Positions 16,301-23,587 of a stretch of DNA of 37,089 nt are shown piece by piece. The DNA lies in assembly GCA_937899155.1 (NCBI GenBank), contig CALDJM010000070.1, positions 1 to 37,089 on the forward strand, written 5' to 3'. Numbering within the stretch: the first letter of the stretch is position 1; each line of letters begins with the position of its first letter. The position numbers and the translations under genes were made by a program. Below the pieces are notes generated by a model. It saw only the letters and a program-made list of their open reading frames with translations. It made no database searches and had not been told where the DNA came from. This DNA comes from an uncultured bacterium. GTDB lineage: Bacteria; Patescibacteriota; Dojkabacteria; SC72.

Positions 16301-17152
16301 TTAGTTAAACCTAATGGAATCAAGAACTTTCTTCGCAATATTTAATGATTCACCTTCTCCTGCAAGATAATATGTTGCTTGATATATATTTCCATTCTTA
16401 ACAACTAAGTTACCTTGGAGTTGACCACCAACCCCCTCCCAGAGATATTCATATGTCCTTTCACCCCACTTGTTTTTAATTTCTCCAGTAATCTTACCTG
16501 TTTCTGGATCAACATTTGAGAGCAATTGATCCCTTGCTTTCTCTAATGTTAGGTTAGAGCCGTTCTTAAATACATGGATATTTATGACATTCTCCTTTGC
16601 ACAACCAGCACCGCAACCAAAACCTTGAGGAAGGGATACTGGAAAATAATATGCCGAGATTGTTTTTACATAGTTTTTAAAATCTAAATTCCCACTATCT
16701 TCAATCTTTGATATTCTAGCATCCCAAGTATATAACACTTTCTCCCCTAACAATTCTTGCTTGTCTGAATATGATGGTGTTTCAAGGTTAAGCTTAACAT
16801 CAGAGGATATATGTTTCATCCAACCTTCGTTAAAGAGGGTTATCTGACTATTCGGGCATTTACACTCTTTCTCCTCTTTTACAGTGCACTCTGTTTCTTC
16901 ACACTCTTTACACTCCTCACACTCTACACATTGCTCTGTTATATATACAGGACGTGGGGATATGAAATTTTTAGTTATATAATATCCTAAATATCCAAAT
17001 ATAATCGATCCAGCTAGAAGTGTAATAACTGCTGTTCCCGCAATAGTAGGACCTTTTGGTAATGCAAATTTTTCTGTATCATTCTGCTCCTCCTTAACAA
17101 CATCCTTTTTAGGTTCTGTTGTTTTTTCTACACTTATTTCTTCTTTTTCCAT
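16301..17152 (-). CDS. Membrane protein with Cys-rich stalk, paralogue of the gene at 14034
   Basis: A 283-residue protein. A charged cytoplasmic tail of about 45 residues, a transmembrane helix (about 37-62) and a stalk with about ten Cys in CxxC spacing (CVECEECKECEETEC, later KECKCP) lead to a domain of about 180 residues. The domain holds GFGCGAGCAKENV, the KITGE..NKWGERTYEY block and a final AKKVLDSIRFN, shared with the protein at 14034-14816. TATATT (17165-17160) lies seven bases before the ATG, so a leaderless mRNA is likely. A 3' fragment of a third copy lies upstream at 17260-17313. The cluster has grown by tandem duplication. The Cys pairs may bind metal or form disulfides. Confidence 0.6.
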   Translation of the reverse strand: MEKEEISVEKTTEPKKDVVKEEQNDTEKFALPKGPTIAGTAVITLLAGSIIFGYLGYYITKNFISPRPVYITEQCVECEECKECEETECTVKEEKECKCPNSQITLFNEGWMKHISSDVKLNLETPSYSDKQELLGEKVLYTWDARISKIEDSGNLDFKNYVKTISAYYFPVSLPQGFGCGAGCAKENVINIHVFKNGSNLTLEKARDQLLSNVDPETGKITGEIKNKWGERTYEYLWEGVGGQLQGNLVVKNGNIYQATYYLAGEGESLNIAKKVLDSIRFN

Positions 17153-17259
17153 GTTAAAAAATATAAAGTTATATTAATAACGTAACATAATGAGATTCTT
17201 TGTACAAGAATTGCTTAATGTCTCATAACATCAAAAATATTTTTCATAAAATTTAACTT

Positions 17260-17313
17260 CTAGTTAAACCTAATGGAATCAAGAACCTTATTAACCATAT
17301 TGAATGATTCTGA
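17260..17313 (-). pseudogene. 3'-terminal remnant of a third Cys-rich paralogue
   Basis: On the minus strand this reads SESFNMVNKVLDSIRFN and stop, nearly the same as the end of the protein at 16301-17152 (GESLNIAKKVLDSIRFN). The first 24 bases upstream of the stop are identical in both copies. The frame is cut by a stop shortly upstream. It is the tail of a tandem duplicate whose body has been lost. Confidence 0.75.
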
Positions 17314-17347
17314 TTTAAGAAGATTTTACAGGTTATTTATTATAGGG

Positions 17348-17353
17348 TATAAT
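17348..17353 (+). promoter_or_regulatory. -10 promoter element for the gene at 17360
   Basis: TATAAT with the predicted start exactly at 17360, the A of an ATG. This argues against the longer frame that opens at 17273, whose first residues come from the antisense of the 17260-17313 remnant. Confidence 0.6.
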
Positions 17354-17359
17354 CCTTTC

Positions 17360-17839
17360 ATGAATACAAATAAAACAATCAAATTCCTCAAGTCCCTTTT
17401 CGTTGTAGTTTTACTACTAACGTCTTTCACATCTTCTGTCTCTGCTGTTGTAAGGGTTAAAGGATATTACAGAAAAGACGGTACTTATGTTCAGCCACAC
17501 TATCGCTCGGATCCTGATAGGACAGTAAACAACAATTGGTCCACACAAGGAAATGTGAACCCTTATACAGGTAAACCAGGAACAAAACCGAGACAGTCTT
17601 ACGAAGGTACTTATATGCCTACCAAAACAACTACAAAAAGAAATAATAGCTACACCTATCCTAAAGCAGCAGAACCTATACAAAAACAAACAAACAGCAG
17701 AAGTTATTCTAATACAAGCAATTATTCAAGCTCTTCTTATACTAAAAGCTCATCTAATAATGACAGCTACTTGTTACCATGGATTCTCGGGATCATAGGA
17801 AGCATATTAGTCGGTAAGAACATATTCAAGAAAGGATAA
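17360..17839 (+). CDS. Secreted protein with VKGYYRKDGTYV motif and C-terminal membrane segment
   Basis: About 159 residues. A signal peptide (IKFLKSLFVVVLLLTSFTSSVSA) precedes VRVKGYYRKDGTYVQPHYRS, then NNNWSTQGNVNPYTGKPGT, a conserved short module found in many secreted proteins of unknown function. The middle is rich in Thr, Ser, Tyr and Asn. The end is a hydrophobic helix followed by basic residues (LLPWILGIIGSILVGKNIFKKG in part), like a tail anchor or sorting-type signal. A frame opening at 17273 is longer, but the promoter and the duplicated sequence there support the start at 17360. No enzyme motif is visible. Confidence 0.75.
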   Translation: MNTNKTIKFLKSLFVVVLLLTSFTSSVSAVVRVKGYYRKDGTYVQPHYRSDPDRTVNNNWSTQGNVNPYTGKPGTKPRQSYEGTYMPTKTTTKRNNSYTYPKAAEPIQKQTNSRSYSNTSNYSSSSYTKSSSNNDSYLLPWILGIIGSILVGKNIFKKG

Positions 17840-18007
17840 CAAGGCTCGAACCCATCTGTAGTGCCTATGGGACAAGGGAAAAGAGAAGGTTACTCAAGCT
17901 ACTGTACCCAGCGGGTGTTACATACGGAAATAACGAATATCGAACCCCAAAAAAGTCAATCCTATTCAATGTTTTCGATGTGTCTCACGACAGGAAAACC
18001 CTGGAAG
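17840..18007 (-). other. Intergenic stretch with two tRNA T-arm-like motifs
   Basis: No open frame of use is present. On the minus strand, downstream of tRNA-Lys, two GGGTTCGA-type sequences occur (near 17935-17948 and 17842-17853), about 85 to 95 bases apart, close to tRNA spacing. The sequence between includes a tRNA-like 5' piece (GGGTACAGTAGC). No full cloverleaf can be folded by eye. Possible decayed tRNA genes; alternatively chance. Confidence 0.25.
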
Positions 18008-18080
18008 TGAGGTGCCGGGGACTCGAACCCCGCACCAACTGCTTAAAAGGCAGTTGCTCTACCGGATGAGCTAGCACCCC
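18008..18080 (-). tRNA. tRNA-Lys (anticodon TTT)
   Basis: A 73-base cloverleaf on the minus strand. The acceptor stem is GGGGTGC with GCACCTC (one G-T pair), the anticodon loop CTTTTAA gives TTT, and the T arm is GCGGGGTTCGAGTCCCCG. Discriminator A; CCA is not encoded. It lies 32 bases after the rnhB stop on the same strand. Confidence 0.95.
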
Positions 18081-18112
18081 ATATACAAATACTCAGCCAT
18101 TATACTACCATT

Positions 18113-18733
18113 CTAATACATATTACAAGGCTTAAAACTCTTTCTATGTATATCACAAATACCATACTCTGACATACTTTCCAAATGTTCTTTAGTACCA
18201 TATCCAGAATTTCTCTCAAAACCGTATACTGGATATATTCTGGAATACTCCTCCATCATTCTATCTCTTGTAACTTTAGCAAGAACAGATGCAGCTGCAA
18301 TACTGTAGTGAAAGTTATCCCCCTTATCTATTATCTCCATCTCGTACCCATCAATTGGAAAAACAGCACCATCTGAAATAATGTACTCTACTTTTTCCCC
18401 TAATTTCTCTTGAATATCATTAACCACTTTCTTCATACCTTTTCTAACAGCATACTTTATCCCTATCCTGTCTATCTCTTTAGCATCTATGATACCAATT
18501 GCATATGCTTTACACTTTTTCTTAATACTCTCAAAAGCTTCCTCTCTTCTTTTTTTTGTCATCTTCTTACTATCCTTAACCCCCTCAACCAAATCTTCTG
18601 AACTACCAATCACAACACCAGCAACAACCACAGGACCAGCTAGAGGGCCTCTACCTGCCTCATCAATACCGACAACATACTTAAAGCCTGCTTTCCATAA
18701 TTGCTCTTCTTTTTTTGTATCTGGATATATCAT
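18113..18733 (-). CDS. rnhB: Ribonuclease HII
   Basis: About 206 residues. RNase HII removes RNA from RNA-DNA hybrids and single ribonucleotides from DNA. The N-terminal VVGIDEAGRGPLAGPVVVAGVVI block carries the first Asp and the Glu of the active site; DAKEIDRIG, SDGAVFPID and SIAAASVLAKVTRDRMM follow, and the GYGTKEHLE motif stands near the end. The frame extends to an ATG at 18751. The predicted transcript start is near 18735, two bases before the ATG at 18733, so that is the preferred start (MIYPDTKK). tRNA-Lys lies just downstream. Confidence 0.95.
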   Translation of the reverse strand: MIYPDTKKEEQLWKAGFKYVVGIDEAGRGPLAGPVVVAGVVIGSSEDLVEGVKDSKKMTKKRREEAFESIKKKCKAYAIGIIDAKEIDRIGIKYAVRKGMKKVVNDIQEKLGEKVEYIISDGAVFPIDGYEMEIIDKGDNFHYSIAAASVLAKVTRDRMMEEYSRIYPVYGFERNSGYGTKEHLESMSEYGICDIHRKSFKPCNMY

Positions 18734-18741
18734 CGCCATAT

Positions 18742-18751
18742 ATGCTAACAT
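18742..18751. promoter_or_regulatory. Shared -10 element of two divergent promoters
   Basis: The sequence around TGCTAACAT (plus, 18743-18751) is near-symmetric. On the plus strand TGC plus TAACAT predicts a start at 18758, the GTG of the next gene. On the minus strand TGT plus TAGCAT (18747-18742) predicts a start near 18735, two bases before the rnhB ATG. The two -10 hexamers overlap. Confidence 0.55.
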
Positions 18752-18757
18752 ATATTT

Positions 18758-19069
18758 GTGGGAAACATACAGAAAATTCTAACAACTTTAATATTCCTCT
18801 TAACAACAACATTTAGTGGTATGTATATACATGCTCATGAGGATTTAGACTTGGTACAACCTAGTAAAGAGATTCAAACAGAGGAAGAGACAGAAGAAAA
18901 CACACAAGCAGAGCAAAAAGAAGAACAGAAGGAAGAAGAAAAAAAAGAAACAACGAAAGTTACCTCAAAAGCACCAGAGTATTCATTTGGTACAATACTT
19001 CTTGCAATATTAATTCCATCATTATTGATCATAATTGCATACTTGATATTCAAATTTGTTAAATTTTAG
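18758..19069 (+). CDS. Small membrane protein with acidic, Gln/Glu/Lys-rich middle
   Basis: A 103-residue protein that starts with GTG at the predicted transcript start. An N-terminal hydrophobic helix (KILTTLIFLLTTTFSGMYI) is followed by HAHEDL, about 45 residues that are almost only Glu, Lys, Gln and Thr, and a C-terminal transmembrane helix (about 77-99, TILLAILIPSLLIIIAYLIF). The topology is a hairpin with an outer loop, or a signal peptide plus one span. No family is recognised. It precedes the YtxH gene by 27 bases on the same strand. Confidence 0.55.
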   Translation: MGNIQKILTTLIFLLTTTFSGMYIHAHEDLDLVQPSKEIQTEEETEENTQAEQKEEQKEEEKKETTKVTSKAPEYSFGTILLAILIPSLLIIIAYLIFKFVKF

Positions 19070-19096
19070 TATTTAAATTTTTAATTTAATTAAAAT

Positions 19097-19474
19097 ATGT
19101 CAGATAAAAAAAATAATGTAGCAGGCAAAGTCGCAGCAGGAGTTGCAATTGGTGCATTAGCAGGAGCAGCAGCAGGTATACTCTTAGCACCTAAGTCTGG
19201 AAAAGAAACAAGAGAAGATATTAAGAAATTTGCTAAAAAAACTAAAAAGCAGGGTGAAGCTCTTTTAGAAAAAGCAAAGAAACAGATTGCAAAAAAGATT
19301 GAAAGTTTTAAAAAGGCTGGAAAGGAAATTAATTCTGAGGACTACAAAAAAATAGTTGCAGAGATAGTCGACAGTTTTAAGAGCAGTGGAGAAGCAACTG
19401 GAGATGCTGCTAAAAAGCTAGGAGAACAATTAAAAGAGGATTGGGTTGATGTAAAGAAGAAGATTACAGCATAG
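19097..19474 (+). CDS. YtxH-like protein
   Basis: A 125-residue protein. Residues about 8-32 (GKVAAGVAIGALAGAAAGILLAP) are a Gly/Ala-rich membrane segment followed by KSGKETREDIKK, the signature of YtxH-type proteins. The rest is a long Lys-rich amphipathic helix. YtxH proteins are stress-linked in Bacilli and of unknown mechanism. A -10-like TTTAAT (19085-19090) could give a leaderless start at 19097, or the gene may be read with the one upstream. A strong terminator follows at 19495. Confidence 0.85.
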   Translation: MSDKKNNVAGKVAAGVAIGALAGAAAGILLAPKSGKETREDIKKFAKKTKKQGEALLEKAKKQIAKKIESFKKAGKEINSEDYKKIVAEIVDSFKSSGEATGDAAKKLGEQLKEDWVDVKKKITA

Positions 19475-19494
19475 TTTAAGATATTGATCTTGAG

Positions 19495-19518
19495 AGGGGG
19501 TAGAAATACCCCCTTTTT
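19495..19518 (+). terminator. Rho-independent terminator after the YtxH gene
   Basis: AGGGGGTA and TACCCCCT form a perfect 8-base-pair stem closed by a GAAA tetraloop and followed by TTTT. It lies 20 bases after the stop codon. It is the clearest terminator in the window. Confidence 0.92.
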
Positions 19519-19540
19519 CTTAGTAGAATACATATGTCAT

Positions 19541-19613
19541 GCGAGAGTAGTTCAGTTGGTAGAATGTCTCCTTCCCAAGGAGAAGGTCGCGGGTTCGAAC
19601 CCCGTCTCTCGCT
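19541..19613 (+). tRNA. tRNA-Gly (anticodon CCC)
   Basis: A 73-base cloverleaf. The acceptor stem is GCGAGAG with CTCTCGC, the anticodon loop TTCCCAA gives CCC, and the T arm is GCGGGTTCGAACCCCGT. Discriminator T as in the other tRNA-Gly; CCA is not encoded. A TAGTAGAAT -10-like sequence ends 11 bases upstream. The last base overlaps the stop codon of the convergent dCMP deaminase gene. Confidence 0.95.
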
Positions 19614-20131
19614 TACTCCTTTAGGTTGATATTCAAAGATACTCTACTTTCTTCATCAAGTTGTCTGTATTTAACCCCACAGGTATCAAACAATTTTTTA
19701 GATGCTTTTGTCTCATCCATATCTGCATATTTGTCTGATAAATATACAACCTCTTTAATACCTGACTGAATTATCTCTTTCGCACATTCATTGCATGGGA
19801 AAAGATCTACATATATCTTTGCACCTTCCATATCTTTCCTGCTACCTCTGTAGTTTAATATTGCATTCCTCTCTGCATGTACAACATAAGGATATTTGGT
19901 TTCTAAATATTCACCCTCTCTGGCCCAAGGAAATTCATTATCTTCAAAACCATTAGGTGCACCATTATATCCAATTGAGAGTATTCTATTATCATCTCCA
20001 ACAATACATGCACCTACTTGAGTGTTGGGATCTTTACTTCGCATAGCAGAAAGTTTTGCAATTGCCATATAGTATGTATCCCACCCTATCCTATCTTTTC
20101 TTTCTAGATTATATTTCTTTGGTTTTGACAT
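19613..20131 (-). CDS. Deoxycytidylate (dCMP) deaminase
   Basis: A 172-residue zinc enzyme that makes dUMP for thymidylate synthesis. The zinc and catalytic motifs HAERNAI (about 84-90) and PCNECAK (about 112-118) are clear, as are DPNTQVGACIVG and YNGAPNGF of the ComEB/dCMP deaminase group. It has a start following an extended -10 (TGATATAAT) by two bases. It converges on tRNA-Gly with a one-base overlap. It is the only nucleotide-metabolism gene in the window. Confidence 0.95.
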   Translation of the reverse strand: MSKPKKYNLERKDRIGWDTYYMAIAKLSAMRSKDPNTQVGACIVGDDNRILSIGYNGAPNGFEDNEFPWAREGEYLETKYPYVVHAERNAILNYRGSRKDMEGAKIYVDLFPCNECAKEIIQSGIKEVVYLSDKYADMDETKASKKLFDTCGVKYRQLDEESRVSLNINLKE

Positions 20132-20139
20132 TCTAGTAG

Positions 20140-20148
20140 ATTATATCA
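20140..20148 (-). promoter_or_regulatory. Extended -10 promoter for the dCMP deaminase gene
   Basis: TGATATAAT on the minus strand, the same nine bases as at 135-143 and 24116-24124. The predicted start is 20133, two bases before the ATG. Confidence 0.6.
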
Positions 20149-20167
20149 AAAATCCTATGTGGAAATA

Positions 20168-20196
20168 TTGCATACAGTACACCCTTCTGTTACAAT
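20168..20196 (+). promoter_or_regulatory. Promoter of tRNA-Thr and the Fic-like gene
   Basis: TTGCAT (20168-20173), 17 bases, TACAAT (20191-20196) with a TGT before it. The start is predicted at 20203, seven bases before the tRNA. Confidence 0.6.
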
Positions 20197-20209
20197 ACCT
20201 GTTACGATT

Positions 20210-20282
20210 GCTGGTATAGCTCAGTTGGTAGAGCATTCCCTTCGTAAGGGACAGGTCGATGGTTCGAGACCATCTACCAGCT
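20210..20282 (+). tRNA. tRNA-Thr (anticodon CGT)
   Basis: A 73-base cloverleaf. The acceptor stem is GCTGGTA with TACCAGC, the D arm is GCTCAGTTGGTAGAGC, the anticodon loop TTCGTAA gives CGT, and the T arm is GATGGTTCGAGACCATC. The top pair of the anticodon stem is mismatched. CCA is not encoded. The next gene's ATG comes 16 bases later. Confidence 0.93.
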
Positions 20283-20298
20283 TTCAATTACTACAACA

Positions 20299-21381
20299 AT
20301 GAAAACACCTAAATATACATTAACAAACCTAATCCTAGACTATATTGTTAAATACGAGCTATCCATAAACAATATTAAATACAATCCTCTTCCGGAGAAA
20401 TATAAAAGTACTATTGAAGAAAAATATGCCACAGAAGATATCATGAGACTTGGTAACCTAATAGCTTCTCCCATTGGATACAACAAATCACTACTAATAC
20501 AAAGAGGACAAGAAACCCCTTCAGAAAGAAAAAAGTTAAAAATATTTACAAACTTTAGAAGTGCAAAAGACTTTGTAAGGTCATATAGCAATACCACATC
20601 CCTCAAGCCCTCCATGGAGTTAGCCATGCATTTAAATAGACTTGTTGTTAAAGATATTGTAGATGACTGGGATGTTGGCAAATTAAGAAGTTTTTCAGAG
20701 AAACCAAATGAAATATATGACACGTGGTACAAAGCAAGAGACTTCTATCCCAACCTCAATATTACCTCACACTTTAATGAGCTTTTTGATTGGATACAAA
20801 ACGGTGCAGATAATAATCACAGATTGATTAAAATTGGTGTAATGATATATGAATTTTTAGATAAAGCACCATTCACAGCAGGTAATCAAATCACAGCAAT
20901 ATTAGTAGCAGAGATTCTTGCAAAAAAATATGGGTATAATCCAGACAACATATTCCCATATTTCAAATCCATTGAATATATCTCTGAAGATCTCCTCTCT
21001 GCACATAAGATGACGAAACCTAAATTAGATTTAACACCATTTTTAGAAGCATTTCTGTATACAATATCATTAACATCTCTAGAAGTTTCTAAAGAATTTA
21101 AAGATACATATACTAAAAAAGTTAAAAAACAGGGCTCTTTAGAACTATACTTAGCACCTAGACAGATACAAATAATAGATTTCTTAACATTAAATCAAAA
21201 GGTTAATAGAAAGCAGCTTGTAGACCTTCTGGGTGTTTCCTTTATGACATGTTTTAGAGACCTCAAAGATATGATGGAGAAGGGATATGTAAAACAGAAA
21301 GGTAAAGGTAAAGCAACTTTCTATACTCTTAGTAAAGAGATGTTAGAGAAAGAGGATAGTATGACTCCTAAGGTTGAATAG
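20299..21381 (+). CDS. Fic-derived protein with a broken active site and a C-terminal winged helix
   Basis: A 360-residue protein. Residues about 105-225 have the helical pattern of a Fic core: WIQNGADNNHRLIKIGVMIYEFLDKAPFTAGNQITAILVAEIL (in pieces). The AMP-transfer motif HPFx(D/E)GNGR is represented by APFTAGNQI at 190-198, so the catalytic His, the acidic residue and the Arg are all absent. Residues about 285-350 form a winged helix: RQIQIIDFL, KVNRKQLVDLLGV, TCFRDLKDMMEKGYVKQKGKGK. Fic proteins with this C-terminal domain often act as regulators. With the active site lost, a DNA-binding role is likely. It follows tRNA-Thr closely and lies 54 bases before gatB. Confidence 0.65.
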   Translation: MKTPKYTLTNLILDYIVKYELSINNIKYNPLPEKYKSTIEEKYATEDIMRLGNLIASPIGYNKSLLIQRGQETPSERKKLKIFTNFRSAKDFVRSYSNTTSLKPSMELAMHLNRLVVKDIVDDWDVGKLRSFSEKPNEIYDTWYKARDFYPNLNITSHFNELFDWIQNGADNNHRLIKIGVMIYEFLDKAPFTAGNQITAILVAEILAKKYGYNPDNIFPYFKSIEYISEDLLSAHKMTKPKLDLTPFLEAFLYTISLTSLEVSKEFKDTYTKKVKKQGSLELYLAPRQIQIIDFLTLNQKVNRKQLVDLLGVSFMTCFRDLKDMMEKGYVKQKGKGKATFYTLSKEMLEKEDSMTPKVE

Positions 21382-21419
21382 AAATTAAGAAGAAATTAGT
21401 AGAAAAGAAGAAGCAAAAT

Positions 21420-21428
21420 TGGTAATAT
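21420..21428 (+). promoter_or_regulatory. Extended -10 promoter for gatB
   Basis: TGG plus TAATAT. The predicted start is 21435, one base before the gatB ATG at 21436. Confidence 0.5.
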
Positions 21429-21435
21429 ATTCGAC

Positions 21436-22947
21436 ATGAACAACGAACTAAAAGATAAATACGATGTAATAATTGGTTTAGAAATCCATGTACAGACTAA
21501 TACTAAGTCTAAAATGTTCTGCTCCTGCCCTACTGGATATTTCCAAAAACAACCAAATACTCATGTTTGTCCAGTATGTTTAGGACTACCTGGTGCACTA
21601 CCTGTTCCAAACAAACGAGCCATTGAACTTTGCATATTAATGGGCCTTGCAACAAACTGTAATATTGCAAACGAAATCTACTTTGACAGAAAACACTACT
21701 TCTACCCTGACCTTCCAAAAGGATATCAGATTAGTCAGTACAAAGACCCCATATGCTCAGATGGGTATGTAGAAATTTCAAATGGTCAGAAAGTTGCAAT
21801 TGAAAGAATCCATCAAGAAGAAGATGTTGCTAAATCTACACATCATGTAGAGAGTGGCAGTGGAAAAGAATATACTTTAGTTGACTACAACAAATCTAGT
21901 GTACCATTAATTGAAATTGTCACAAAACCAAATATTAGAAGTGCAAAAGATGCTAAAGATTATGCTACTAAAATACGACAGATTGCTAGATATCTAAACA
22001 TTTCAGATGCTGATATGGAGAAAGGTCAGATGAGATGTGAACCAAACATATCAATCCAAGAGAAAGGAAAATGGGAATACAAAGATGGAAAGATACTCCC
22101 AATTGGTAAATACAAATTAAATCCTAAAGTTGAAGTTAAGAATATTGGTTCAATTACAGCAGTAGAAAAAGCAATTGAGTATGAGGCTGAGAGAATGAGT
22201 AAAGAGCTTGAAGATGGGGAGGAGATTAAACAGCAAACAAGAGGTTGGAATGCTGCAAAAGGTATAACAGAGTTCCAAAGATACAAAGAAAGTGCTGATG
22301 ATTACAGATATATGCCAGAACCAGATATTCCTGTGATTGATATTTCAAAGGAAGATATTGAAAGAATTAAAAAAGAGATTGTAGAACTTCCTAATGAGAA
22401 GATTAAGAGATATATGAATGATTGGGACATTACAGAGTATGCTGCAGATGTCATTTCTTCAACAAAAGAGAGTGCTGAGTATTTTGAGAAACTACAGAAA
22501 AAACTCTCTGAGAGTATGAATGAGAAAGATTCTGCTAAAGAGGCTTCTAACTGGATAATGGGACCACTATATGCAATTGCAAACAAACAGGGTAAAGAGA
22601 TTGCTGATATTGGTGTTAATGGAGATGATTTAGCAAAGTTAATAGTTGCTTTCAAAGAGGATGTCTTCACAAAAAACAAAGCTGAGGAGCTGTTAAACCA
22701 GAGCATTGAAAAAGGTCTTAACATTACAGACGAGATTGAGAAATTAAAGAGTGCTAAGGAGTCTGTAGGGAGTCTTGATGATATTGTAAAACAGGTCATA
22801 GATGAGAATACTCAAGCAGTTGCAGACTACAAGAGTGGTAAGGAAGCTAGTATTGGTTTCTTGGTTGGTAAAGTTATGCAATTAACACACGGTACTGCTA
22901 ATCCAAATGATGTTAGAAATACTTTAGTAGAAGAATTAAAGAAATGA
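21436..22947 (+). CDS. gatB: Asp-tRNA(Asn)/Glu-tRNA(Gln) amidotransferase subunit B
   Basis: A 503-residue enzyme subunit that activates the misacylated tRNA with ATP and transfers ammonia supplied by GatA. The N-terminal VIIGLEIHVQ, the zinc site CSCP......HVCPVCLGLPG (about 29-52), the FDRKHYFYPDLPKGYQISQY core and a C-terminal YqeY-like helical tail (ASIGFLVGKVMQLTHGTANP) are all in place. It overlaps gatC by four bases (ATGA). Its catalytic partner GatA is broken at 12119-13458, so the state of this pathway depends on that join being checked. Confidence 0.97.
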   Translation: MNNELKDKYDVIIGLEIHVQTNTKSKMFCSCPTGYFQKQPNTHVCPVCLGLPGALPVPNKRAIELCILMGLATNCNIANEIYFDRKHYFYPDLPKGYQISQYKDPICSDGYVEISNGQKVAIERIHQEEDVAKSTHHVESGSGKEYTLVDYNKSSVPLIEIVTKPNIRSAKDAKDYATKIRQIARYLNISDADMEKGQMRCEPNISIQEKGKWEYKDGKILPIGKYKLNPKVEVKNIGSITAVEKAIEYEAERMSKELEDGEEIKQQTRGWNAAKGITEFQRYKESADDYRYMPEPDIPVIDISKEDIERIKKEIVELPNEKIKRYMNDWDITEYAADVISSTKESAEYFEKLQKKLSESMNEKDSAKEASNWIMGPLYAIANKQGKEIADIGVNGDDLAKLIVAFKEDVFTKNKAEELLNQSIEKGLNITDEIEKLKSAKESVGSLDDIVKQVIDENTQAVADYKSGKEASIGFLVGKVMQLTHGTANPNDVRNTLVEELKK

Positions 22948-23237
22948 AAATAGATGTTAAACATATTGCTAATCTATCTAGAATATCTCTTACAGATGAG
23001 GAGTTAAAGAAGTTTACACCTCAGATGGAGGGTATTTTAGAGTCTGCATCTGTACTTCAGGAGGTTAATACTGATGGTGTTAAACCTATGAAGGGACATA
23101 TTAAATTAGAAGAAACTAGAGAGGATATACCTGGGGAGTGTTTAACACAGGAAGAGGTTTTAAAGAATGCTAAATATAAGGAAGCAGGTTGTGTTAAGGT
23201 ATATGGGAAAGTATTTGGAGAGAATCAGGAGAGTTAG
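22944..23237 (+). CDS. gatC: Asp-tRNA(Asn)/Glu-tRNA(Gln) amidotransferase subunit C
   Basis: A 97-residue subunit that holds GatA and GatB together. The family pattern is clear: VKHIANLSRISLTDEELKKF at the N-terminus, ILESASVLQEVNTDGVKPM in the middle, then the R-E-D motif (ETREDIPGECL) and a final FxVP-like region that here reads GCVKVYGKVFG. It is translationally coupled to gatB through the ATGA overlap. The order gatB-gatC, with gatA about 8 kb away, is unusual compared with the common gatCAB order. Confidence 0.93.
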   Translation: MKIDVKHIANLSRISLTDEELKKFTPQMEGILESASVLQEVNTDGVKPMKGHIKLEETREDIPGECLTQEEVLKNAKYKEAGCVKVYGKVFGENQES

Positions 23238-23392
23238 TCTTTCTCTATCTTATCTTTGTAATACCCTATCCTTTGTAATAGTAAATACCATCTCTCCCAA
23301 AAAGTCATAAAGTATTCTTTGCTTATTTTTTCTGTTTCCTTCTTACCTATTAATCCCTCTACAAAACCATTTATCCACTTGATTGATTCTAA
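23234..23392 (-). pseudogene. Gene remnant of unknown origin next to tRNA-Leu
   Basis: A 52-residue open frame on the minus strand without a start codon at its head. It reads LESIKWINGFVEGLIG, then KETEKISKEYFMTFWERWYLLLQRIGYYKDKIEKD (in pieces), a composition typical of a real helical protein. A stop is found directly upstream. On the plus strand near 23402-23484 another short open stretch (GDNETRIGVRLPKTSYF and stop) also looks coding. Together they suggest decayed genes between gatC and tRNA-Leu; the families are not recognised. Nothing else is seen in 23238-23501. Confidence 0.35.
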
Positions 23393-23501
23393 TTAGTTCC
23401 TTGTTGCATATGTTCCTAAACTTATTCAAGGTGATAATGAAACAAGAATTGGAGTTAGACTACCCAAAACATCATATTTTTAGTAGAATATACCCTGTTA
23501 G

Positions 23502-23585
23502 GCCGAGGTGGTGAAACTGGCAGACACGTATGCCTTAGGAGCATATGGGGTAAAACCCTTGGAGGTTCGAGTCCTCTCCTCGGCA
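23502..23585 (+). tRNA. tRNA-Leu (anticodon TAG)
   Basis: An 84-base class II tRNA with a long variable arm. The acceptor stem is GCCGAGG with CCTCGGC, the anticodon loop CTTAGGA gives TAG, the variable arm is GGGGTAAAACCCTT, and the T arm is GGAGGTTCGAGTCCTCT. Discriminator A, as expected for Leu. TAGTAGAAT lies 12 bases upstream. The next gene converges on it with a gap of two bases. Confidence 0.96.
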
Positions 23586-23587
23586 CT

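Noticed and set aside
17273..17359. Longer N-terminus for the secreted protein at 17360
   Set aside because: These codons are antisense to a paralogue remnant and would put the signal peptide inside the protein.
17840..18007. tmRNA, RNase P RNA or SRP RNA
   Set aside because: The conserved cores of these RNAs are not found in either strand.
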